15,364 nucleotides of DNA from Gonium pectorale (lineage: Eukaryota; Chlorophyta; Chlorophyceae; Chlamydomonadales; Volvocaceae): contig LSYV01000228.1 in assembly GCA_001584585.1 (NCBI GenBank), positions 1 through 15,364 of the forward strand, read 5' to 3'. Under the pieces are notes generated by a model. It searched no databases and was not told the DNA's origin. It saw nothing but the letters and a program-made list of their open reading frames with translations. Shown one piece after another: positions 1 through 6,241 of this stretch (positions within the stretch are counted from its first letter, which is position 1; every line of letters starts with the position of its first letter). The translations under genes were made by a program, and so were the position numbers.

Positions 1-334
1 GGCAAATCATATGCGAGGCGCCGGCCTCACGCTTCCGTATTGGTCAGGCCCTTGACGCGTCTTTCCATCCCTGCCTTCTTCAAGGCTGCTGTTTCAGCTT
101 TCCGATTCTTGCCATACCCTTGGAGACCCTAAGGCCCTCTCTCTGTACAACATTGGCGGAATGAACGCTCCACTCACTACCGCAAGTAAAACAACACGTT
201 TGCTTGGTGTCCTGGGTGCTGTGCCACCCAACCTGGCCGGCCATGCTGCCCCCCGCAGCCCACGTGAAGGCGGGGTTGCACTGTACACTGATTGAAATAA
301 AATAGCATGATTACATGGCCTCAACCCAAGTAAC
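1..334. repeat. Left arm of long outer inverted repeat (partial)
   Basis: The reverse complement of this stretch matches 14702-15034 with about six substitutions and one single-base indel (an extra C in a C run), so the arms are about 98% identical by eye. Base 1 pairs with 15034, so the left arm is cut by the window edge and its true outer end is unknown. The inner end is sharp: similarity stops at 334, where a small palindrome begins. Short ORFs read through both arms, but the indel changes their frame, so I do not call a gene. It could be the terminal inverted repeat of a large DNA transposon or a fold-back duplication. Confidence 0.9.
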
Positions 335-361
335 GTACAGCTACGTCGTCAGCTGTACGTT
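332..361. other. Perfect 11-bp palindrome at inner edge of the inverted repeat
   Basis: AACGTACAGCT at 332-342 is followed after 8 bases by its exact reverse complement AGCTGTACGTT at 351-361. It lies where homology to the right arm ends (334). It could form a hairpin or be a protein-binding site. It also overlaps the start of the open frame of the KDZ gene, and a possible splice acceptor (CAG) ends at 351 within it. Confidence 0.6.
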
Positions 362-1550
362 CCCACACGAACGTCAAGTTGGACTCCAAGGGCGAGCAAT
401 GCAGCCGTGCATGGTTCCTGTTTCGGGTGTTGGCCCGTTACATCTCGCGCCAAGCTCCCATGGTCGTGGCGTCAGGCCGTGATGGGGGCTTGGATGCTCT
501 GATCAAGGAGGAGGTCAAGCGGTCAGATGGCCGCCTTCCCCATGCCCGGCACTCCTGCAAGAAGCTCGGCTGTGGGTTGCCGATCTATGCTCACCAGACG
601 GGTATTAAGGACGGTCTCCCCCTCGACCCTAACGATCCAGGTAGGGTATTGCACCACCGGCGGGGCCGCGGGGTGCGGGCGCCTGTCTCCCTTTCCGCTT
701 ACCCTTAATCTCCTGCCGCTTACCCTTAATCCGCGGTGCAGGCAACAAGGTGGAGTTGGAGCCTCGCATCTATGTCCTGAATGGCAACACAAACATGGTA
801 ACGCATGTTTGCGCGACCAGACACTGTCTTGGCCGACCCGTTCACAACAAAGCGCGCTTTTGTGAAGAGCACCGTTCCCAGGAGGTTCAATGTGCGGCGC
901 GCCTTAGGGACGGGAGCTTCTGCCGCAATCCTGTGGCCCGCGGCTCCAAGTGTTGTATGCAGCACGACAGCATAGCCCAGAAATTTGGGAACAGCGGTTA
1001 CTCCCGGAAGGCAACGCAGCGATCTGAGCGCGTGCTGCACTCTACAGACCCTGACCCGGTCCAGCAGTCTCAGCGCCAGTTTGCAAAAGAGCGGATCGAC
1101 CACCGGTAGGGATTATGGGCTGAACCTGTGTTTTGTAGGCGTGGCTTCGATTCACGTGCGTCACCGTGCAGGTTGTCCCGCCAATGGACCTACTGCACGC
1201 TCACGTGCGCGTGTGGCTGCGGCGTCATTGTGGGGTATGTGCGCTGCCGCCACGGAGAGAACATTCAGCCAGTATTGGACCTACTACAGCGCATTATCCC
1301 GGAGACGGCCCATGAGCCAGGCCCCGTGTATGTAGTGTACGACCGCGCGTGCCAGGTACACCATGTTGTTTGGGGCCGCCGTGGTGCATGCCTGGCTAGC
1401 AATTCTGTCCGTGCGTATTTTTCAGGTGTACAAGTTCCTTTCACGCCACCAGTCCCAGCTTGGGGTGCAGGCAAGATTGTTCCACGAAACCAAGTGGCTT
1501 GTCGATCGGTTTCACTTCGCATCGCACTCCACGACCGACTCCGTGTGCAG
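352..1550 (+). CDS. KDZ (Zisupton-like) transposase, 5' portion, four exons, truncated
   Basis: KDZ transposases move large eukaryotic DNA transposons. The inferred exons are about 352-640, 742-1105, 1172-1355 and 1426-1550. The introns 641-741, 1106-1171 and 1356-1425 all start GT and end AG, and the frame is kept across every junction (phases 1, 2, 0). Exon 2 carries a cysteine cluster of the CxC6 type known from KDZ proteins: C-x4-C, then RFCEEH, C and C, ending CCMQH. Exon 3 has WTYCTLTCACG, a GYVRCRHGE stretch and VYVVYDRACQ, matching the family's conserved YD-x-AC-x block. Exon 4 has KWLVDRFHFASHS, matching the family's VDRFHW-x-x-H block. A good donor (CAG/GTAAGA) follows at 1551, but no next exon is found, and another repeat starts about 110 bp later. 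The 5' start is uncertain because there is no convincing ATG; the frame opens at 334. Family assignment is from remembered motifs and was not searched. Confidence 0.62.
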
Positions 1551-1659
1551 GTAAGACAAGGCAGGGATAGGGATGTGCCATCATGCGCTGCTAGGGGTGG
1601 AGTGGCACAGCTTAGCAGCCCCATCGGGCAGCAGGAGCGAACACGGGAAAGCCCAGGGA
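1551..1659. other. Orphan intron start and junction between KDZ fragment and repeat
   Basis: This short stretch begins with an intact splice donor of the KDZ gene and runs into the 1660 repeat. I see no acceptor leading to a recognisable KDZ exon. It is probably intron sequence of the broken transposase. Confidence 0.4.
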
Positions 1660-1922
1660 GAGCCCAGCTTACGGTGGTGCTGTCTCAACACGCGCTTGAT
1701 GTCGCTGCGACCATGACCCGCGACGCGCTCAAGCCTATCGAAGAGGTCGTTCCCAGCGGTAGGTCGCTGCACGGATGATGTCATGGAGGCCGTGCTGATG
1801 GACGAGGAGGCTTTGGCGCTTTGGGCCTGGGCATGGCGTCTGGGCCGGCCCTGCCTGCGGGCCTGCTGCTCGTGGGAAGGATTGTAGTCCTCGTCGGACT
1901 CGCCCGATTTCTTCTTGCCCAT
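1660..1922 (-). CDS. N-terminal part of unidentified repeat-encoded protein
   Basis: The ATG is at 1922-1920 on the minus strand, directly after an AT-rich leader. The protein starts MGKKKSGESDEDYNPS, a basic then acidic stretch. It continues with a Gln/Arg-rich segment, a Ser-rich linker and a helical-looking piece containing NDLFDRLERVAGHGRSD. The frame stays open past the repeat edge at 1660 into flanking sequence, stopping at 1581, so the natural C-terminus is missing here. I recognise no domain. A nuclear, DNA-binding or transposase-associated role would be guesswork from the charged N-terminus. The other copy at 11594-11850 has lost its start codon and has an early stop, so this is the better copy. 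Confidence 0.45.
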
Positions 1923-2036
1923 ATAATACAACTGTTTGAGACAATTACAGTCAAAAGTAACTCTAAGACAGTCTAAATTAAATACTAAACCTAAATAAAT
2001 CAATGGCTAAGTGGTCTAAGAATTAATGCGGAGTAG
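1923..2036 (-). promoter_or_regulatory. AT-rich leader upstream of the minus-strand repeat ORF
   Basis: This is a distinctly AT-rich block in GC-rich surroundings. It contains runs such as AATTTAGACTGTC and TTTATTTAGG on the minus strand and ends in TTGTATTATG at the start codon. It is conserved in the second copy (about 11851-11955). It could be a core promoter and 5' untranslated region. No certain TATA box can be singled out. Confidence 0.3.
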
Positions 2037-2169
2037 GGGCGGAGTAGAGGTGGCGCTTTAGAGGATCGGTGGTCGGTGTACGGATGTACGAGTTCCTAAC
2101 AAGTCAAAATTTTATTTAGGGCTTCAAACCGCGGCCTTCCGGGCGGCAACCCCGCTCCCCGCTCCACGC

Positions 2170-2318
2170 GTTCAGACACCGTTCAGACACCGTTCAGGCA
2201 GCGTTCAGGGGCCGTTCAGGGCCGTTCAGGGCGCGTTCAGACACCGTTCAGGCTTCGTTCAGGCCGCGTTCAGAGCATGTTCAGGACATGTTCAGCGGTG
2301 TAGCCAGCCCGCGTTCAG
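2170..2318. repeat. Phased 11-bp GTTCAG tandem array, copy A
   Basis: GTTCAG occurs at 2170, 2181, 2192, 2203, 2214, 2224, 2235, 2246, 2257, 2268, 2279, 2290 and 2313. The spacing is almost exactly 11 bp, with one degenerate unit near 2301. The other five bases of each unit vary (ACACC, GCAGC, GCTTC and so on). Only the core is constant, so selection on a binding site is a possible reading besides recent slippage. It lies about 250-400 bp upstream of the minus-strand ORF start. Confidence 0.85.
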
Positions 2319-2327
2319 ACTATGTAC

Positions 2328-2523
2328 TCAGTCGTTTGGTGGGGGCTTGCATGCCCGCACCTCGAGCTTATCATTTCGATTGTTGCCCGCACCTCGGGCA
2401 CTTGCTGCAGGTGTAAATCCAAAATTCCATGTTGGGAGCGTTGCCGTACATAGAGGCTTCTGGTCTTCTGGCTTGCACGAAGAACCTGCTGGCCGTCACA
2501 GTGCAACGATGTTGGCGTAAACC
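2328..2523. other. Spacer without a supported gene
   Basis: This holds a short near-duplication of GCCCGCACCTCG (around 2352 and 2385). Short ORFs on both strands have no recognisable features. Confidence 0.4.
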
Positions 2524-2760
2524 ATGTCAGTTCACGTTACATTTCTTAGCACCAAGGGCAGTATCGTGGCTACCGCTGAGTATCGTTTCACTGGTTGCCA
2601 TGACGTGGTAAAGATTCCGTTTTACCACCTCACAAGAATTGGCGGCCCAGAGCTGGAGATCAGCGGTCAGCGCATCGTCAAGATGCCAGACAGCAACGAC
2701 TGTAACTTTAAGTTCAAAATTGGGGAGCAATATTTTATTACTGCACATCAGCCGCCTTGA
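2524..2760 (+). CDS. Orphan 78-residue ORF, unknown
   Basis: The ATG at 2524 has an A-rich context and an in-frame TAA two codons upstream, so the start is well defined; it stops at TGA 2758-2760. The protein (MSVHVTFLSTKGSIVATAEY onward) alternates polar and hydrophobic residues, like a small beta-rich domain. It has only two cysteines and no signal peptide or membrane segment. It does not have the biased composition typical of a shadow frame in GC-rich DNA. I recognise no family. A possible donor (GAG/GTGAGA) lies just after the stop, so it might be the last coding exon of a longer gene or a small stand-alone gene beside the next exons. Confidence 0.4.
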   Translation: MSVHVTFLSTKGSIVATAEYRFTGCHDVVKIPFYHLTRIGGPELEISGQRIVKMPDSNDCNFKFKIGEQYFITAHQPP

Positions 2761-2796
2761 GGTGAGATGTACGTTTACGCAGCAGCAGGATGGACA

Positions 2797-2970
2797 CCCC
2801 CACCCACCCACCCCCACCCACCCCCACCCACCCACCCCACGCAGCCTTCCAACGCTTCGCCGCCGCCTTCGCTATCACCGCCGCCTTCGCGGACGCCTCT
2901 GCCTCCGCCTCCGCCTTCGTCTCCACCTTCGTCTCCGGCTCCGCCCTGCCATCTGCCTCCGCCTCTGCCA
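2797..2970. repeat. C-rich and (CCGCCT/CCTTCG) simple-sequence tract
   Basis: 2797-2839 is a CCCACCC-type repeat; its minus strand has many GGG runs and should favour a G-quadruplex. 2850-2970 is a loose 6-bp repeat of CCGCCT and CCTTCG type. In one plus frame (2767-3015) it would encode SPPPS/PPPPP stretches resembling algal hydroxyproline-rich wall glycoproteins. All three frames give low-complexity protein, so coding cannot be asserted. Confidence 0.7.
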
Positions 2971-3113
2971 AAAAAGAACAGTGAAGTTGTTTTGTCTAAC
3001 CTTATCAGAGGGTAAGCAAAGTCCCAGTCATGCGTTCGAGCTTGGAACGTAACCGAGTGTCTTTATGGAAGCATGTGAATGTCCTATCCTCCTGCCCTGT
3101 CCACCTTGCGCAG

Positions 3114-3461
3114 GTCCAGGTTCCTGGTCCAGTCTGGCAGTCACTGCACACCTTCTTGGCTAATTGTATCGGCAGCCACTTGTATAACATGGATACACTG
3201 TCCCGCGAGGTATCTAGGATATGCTGATTGCTATGTATCACTTCAATTCTTGGGGTTGAAATCCGTCTAGAATGGCTTCAGGTTCTTTTATATGAACTGC
3301 TTGTGCACGAGACTTTTGGAACACACCCGAATTACACACCTATTGAAGCCGACTTTGCTGGCGGTGATGAAGCATCTCGGTGTATTGGGGCGGGGGGAAC
3401 ATGGAGGGAGGCTGTAGGCAAGACCAAATACCGTACCTGTGACGTCTATGACGTGACGTAA
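3114..3461 (+). CDS. Orphan two-exon gene fragment, unknown
   Basis: Exon 3114-3209 begins after a good acceptor (TTGCGCAG) and reads VQVPGPVWQSLHTFLANCIG onward to ...NMDTLSRE. It ends at a donor (GAG/GTATCT). A 72-bp intron (3210-3281, ending GGCTTCAG) leads into exon 3282-3461, reading VLLYELLVHETFGTHPNYTP onward and stopping at TAA. Both junctions are phase 0, so the joined frame is clean. An upstream intron 3012-3113 (donor GG/GTAAGC) is plausible, but its upstream exon is unclear because phase 0 would require a frame with a stop shortly before. I cannot name the family. It may be a remnant of a second element-borne gene. Confidence 0.35.
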
Positions 3462-4068
3462 CGTGCCTGTAATGACCGGCTGTTTCCATTGTCCGAACCT
3501 GTCCGAACGAGCCAAGTCGGTGTATCGTGTTGCGCTTATATCTCGTAACTGTCTGACTGAACGGGTGTGTCGCCATATCTGGCGAGTTGCGGACCCATCG
3601 GCTTGTTTGGCCTGAACTGTTGCTGCTCTCACGGCTGTAATCTGGATGTCCAACACGTTCTGCGACGCAGTAACGAGGGGACGAGAACGTGGGTTGTCCT
3701 TACATATGCATAGTGGCGCGGAGGCGGCTGGGCCTGGCTCGATATAGTAGTATGGCTAAATTCGGGTTCGAAAGGAATTAGTACGCTTGCGAAGCGCGCG
3801 TCAGTACACGGAGCGTACTAATGACACTATGGGGAATCGGTGGGGCGGCTGAGCGAGGCGCCGTTTTTGGTCAGACCGGCCTAAGGCACTGTACAGCAGC
3901 GTCAGCTCACCCTCATATCCGCCGGAGAAATACCGTCATACCATATTCTACGCTCTAGAATAAAAAGGTCGTCCGCTACCACGCGTCTGAATCCAGGCGA
4001 CCCACGGTTCTTTACCCTCTCCCAGCCACTCCCAATATCCTCACTTCAAACCGCACTCAAGACTCCTT
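3462..4068. other. Mostly non-coding stretch with a hairpin
   Basis: I see no supported gene before about 3885, where an ATG-less plus frame opens. The notable element is a perfect 11-bp inverted repeat, ATTAGTACGCT at 3777-3787 and AGCGTACTAAT at 3812-3822, with a 24-base loop containing further GCGC complementarity. A cluster of GACGT motifs sits around 3440-3460. Confidence 0.45.
3777..3822. other. Inverted repeat / hairpin, 11-bp arms
   Basis: The arms ATTAGTACGCT (3777-3787) and AGCGTACTAAT (3812-3822) are exact reverse complements. No tRNA or known RNA fold fits. It could be a small element end or a protein-binding palindrome. Confidence 0.5.
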
Positions 4069-4257
4069 TCACTCCGATAGCAGGTCCGCCCACGTCTTGG
4101 GCATGTGCTCCGCGCTCTGTTCACACGGCCGCTCGTGCTCTCCCAAGGACTGCATGTACACGCCGCAAGGGAGATCGCCGTTGCCCCAGATACACCACTC
4201 GCCCTTCTTGTGCTCCACCCCGCAGCGTCTCCCACTGGCCAGAGGCATCTCTGGCAC
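4069..4257 (-). CDS. Cysteine-containing orphan ORF or terminal exon
   Basis: On the minus strand a frame opens just after a TAG and reads VPEMPLASGRRCGVEHKKGE onward, then GEWCIWGNGDLPCGVYMQ and a C-terminus ending KTWADLLSE, with a TGA stop. The only internal start near the beginning is the ATG of codon 4. The spacing of Cys and His (C, H, C, C, H, C, H) and the mixed composition look more protein-like than the overlapping plus frame. A possible acceptor (GTGCCAG) lies next to its start, so it may be the last exon of a minus-strand gene whose earlier part lies across the LTR insertion (10902-11074, also open on minus). Family unknown. Confidence 0.35.
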   Translation of the reverse strand: MPEMPLASGRRCGVEHKKGEWCIWGNGDLPCGVYMQSLGEHERPCEQSAEHMPKTWADLLSE

Positions 4258-4342
4258 ACCCTACTCCACAGTGCCCGCGCCCCCTCTTCTCGTGCTCACG
4301 CCCCTGGCTGGCGGGGGCGCTGCCCACGCTGGGGACTGCGCT

Positions 4343-4346
4343 CGCC
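4343..4346. repeat. Candidate target-site duplication, left (CGCC)
   Basis: CGCC lies directly before the 5' LTR and again at 10898-10901 directly after the 3' LTR. Four bases is short and this is GC-rich sequence, so chance is possible; 4-6 bp is normal for LTR retrotransposons. Confidence 0.5.
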
Positions 4347-4883
4347 TGTCATACCAGGGAGGTGACACGGTGTGTTTTACCGTACCGTGCAAGCATAGTT
4401 GTCGGTTGGCGCCTGAGCGCAACCCAAATTATCCTAAGATTACACGGTAGTGTCGTATTATCATTGTGTCGGTGATGTGGTTGTGAGCTTTGTATCTGAA
4501 CATGCCGATATCGAGCGGTGGATCGGTTTGCCGGCCGGTCGGCAACTGCCGGGTCTTAAGGCCGGAAGCGCGCTTGTGTCGCCGCTTCTCGGCTCCCCTG
4601 ACGTGACTTGTCGTTGAGCTAGACAGTAAGCCCGGTGCAGCTCTAGGAGCTTGCATCAGTGTAACCCCGTGTGCATTCTCCGCTCGACCCATCGCCATTC
4701 TTTCACCACCGGAATACTCAGCGAGGCAGGACGTCGCGAACCCTGTGCGCTGTTGTTAACCCGGTTGTCGCTGAACCCTACTCAGGCTTGTCTGTCGGAG
4801 CTGCCTGTGCGCGTGCGCGGTGCATCTGCACAGCGTTCTCCGAGACTTCGCTTGTGGAGGACTCACGGCGACCCAGCCAGCCG
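4347..4883 (+). repeat. 5' LTR
   Basis: It starts TGTCATACC. It aligns without gaps to 10361-10897 at a constant offset of 6014. The last base is G here but A in the 3' copy, which ends CCAGCCA (TG...CA). A small hairpin, TTGCCG...CGGCAA, lies near 4528-4548. No convincing TATA box is seen. Confidence 0.9.
4660..4664 (+). terminator. TGTAA polyadenylation motif in 5' LTR
   Basis: TGTAA is the usual polyadenylation signal of green algal nuclear genes. It sits in the second half of the LTR, as expected near the end of the R region, and is repeated at 10674-10678 in the 3' LTR. Confidence 0.4.
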
Positions 4884-6241
4884 AGAAGCCGTAAAGGCTT
4901 TGTTGTGTTTTACGAGTGAGTGGCCTCGGGCCCAGAGCCGCGGACGCGCGGCCTGGTGATTGTGAACGTGCTTGTGATTGCTCTGTTCTCGTCGCGTCTT
5001 CGAGTCATCGCAGGCGCATTTTTATTCGTGGTGAGGTGCGAGGGCTCATCCACCGTTTTATCCTCACGACAAAGCGCGTGGGAAGTACCGGTATCGCGGT
5101 TGGCCACCGTCGACTTGCACACATCCCGCTCCGTTTGCTAGGGTAGGGAGTGCTGCACCTTTATTGCCTGCGCACAGCGCTGAGCTCATAGCCCTGTTTG
5201 CGACAGCGGCTCTTTTTCGGCTTCTTTCTTCCGTGCTAACACACATGGGTTGAACCACCCGTTCGCAGTTTCAAGAGGATGATGTGCTGAAGTCTGGGCA
5301 GTTGGACTCGCTCCCAGACTTGTAAGTGCTCTGCGGGCTGGTCATAGCCTTCAGCCATCAGCCAACAGCATAGGCCCTCAATCAGGCATATCGGGCCTTG
5401 ACCAGCCACGCGCGCTGCTGGCGCCGTCCGTTTGCTGTCAATCGTGAGCGCAGTAGGCGCTATTCTTGATAATCGGCCATCCGCTTGCGCTGCTACCGCC
5501 GCGAGCTGCTTGAGAGGCCGTAACACATTGCGCTGCGAGCGCTTTATGCCACTTGGGCCGGGAGCGCATCAGGCGCAGTCTTGCCGCGTGCGTCGCTGGC
5601 GCCGTGAGCTGCCTTCAGAGGTTTGCTTGCGCTTCATCAAGCGCCGTTGCAGTCGTGGCCGCGTGCGCACCAGGTGCTGTACCAGATCATATAACCAACT
5701 GTGAGCGCTGCGAGCGCCATTGCGTACGGAGAGACTGAGTTGGTAAAGACGGCCGTCAGCCTTTGATATTCCGGGCCGTTCCAGTGCTATAAAGCCGCCA
5801 CGTCTGTATCGTAATCTTGAACAGTACAGAGGCTCGCATTGCGTACGTAATTGCCACGAGTGCATGCTCCAAGCTGGACTCAGCAGTGGCCTGTAATCAG
5901 TCGTGGATTCTGCTGCGTCTGTGCCGTTCTGCCTCTGACCCTTCGGCGCAACATGCTAAGGGCTGCTACTGCACAGCACTAACGGTCCAGCCATGTTTGT
6001 GCCTCTGCAAGCTAGTGGATCCGAGGGGAGTCTGATTTCCATTGTAGTATTCGCACGTTTGGGCTCTGGGTCTTTGACTCTTTGTAAGGCCGCCGCCAGC
6101 CCAGCGCTTGCGCAGTCAGAGGTTTGTAGCACGCCAGCGCGTGTCAAGGCGCGCCGCTGTAGTGTGGAAGTTTAGTCAGGCGTGCACAACGCGTGCTTTC
6201 GTTTTCTCATATCGCTACTCTTGTCTGCGTACGACGACAGC
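4884..6241 (+). other. Long untranslated leader of the retrotransposon
   Basis: About 1.36 kb lies between the 5' LTR and the Gag ATG with no protein-like frame. No standard primer-binding site (TGG...) abuts the LTR. The first bases instead form a small AGCC-GTAAA-GGCT hairpin (about 4886-4898), and the nearest TGG of note is at 4921. The leader holds several related GCGCTGCGAGCGC-like and CATTGCGTAC motifs (around 5530, 5705-5720 and 5835), suggesting structured RNA such as dimerisation or packaging signals. This is inference. Confidence 0.45.

Larger units (their letters stand above)
1660..2327 (-). repeat. Dispersed repeat, copy A (about 0.67 kb)
   Basis: This segment is repeated in the same orientation at 11594-12240, with many substitutions and small indels. 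Both copies start at the same AGCCCAGCTT and end at the same GACTATGTAC, so the unit has defined ends. It lacks the TG...CA ends of an LTR, obvious terminal inverted repeats and a clear target duplication. Read on the minus strand the order is: 11-bp repeat array, AT-rich leader, start of a coding sequence. It is probably the end of, or a short internally deleted derivative of, an unidentified mobile element. Confidence 0.75.
3885..4346 (+). other. Stop-free frame interrupted by the LTR element (5' side)
   Basis: This plus frame has no stop from 3885 to the LTR edge at 4346 (154 codons) but contains no ATG. After removing the retrotransposon and one CGCC copy it continues in frame into 10902-11084. 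The composition (many Arg, Pro, Ser, Cys) is what GC-rich non-coding frames often give, and the opposite strand is also open, so coding on this strand is unproven. Confidence 0.25.

Noticed and set aside
2170..2318. CRISPR array
   Set aside because: Units are 11 bp with a 6-bp core and no 25-40 bp spacers; the context is eukaryotic.
2767..3015. Pherophorin or wall glycoprotein gene from the SPPPS-type frame
   Set aside because: All frames of the simple repeat are low complexity; there is no signal peptide and no flanking pherophorin domain.
3750..3790. Possible tRNA or tRNA-derived SINE because of GGTTCGAA (3765-3772), like a B box
   Set aside because: No matching A box at the right distance, no acceptor stem and no cloverleaf. 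The motif alone is not enough.
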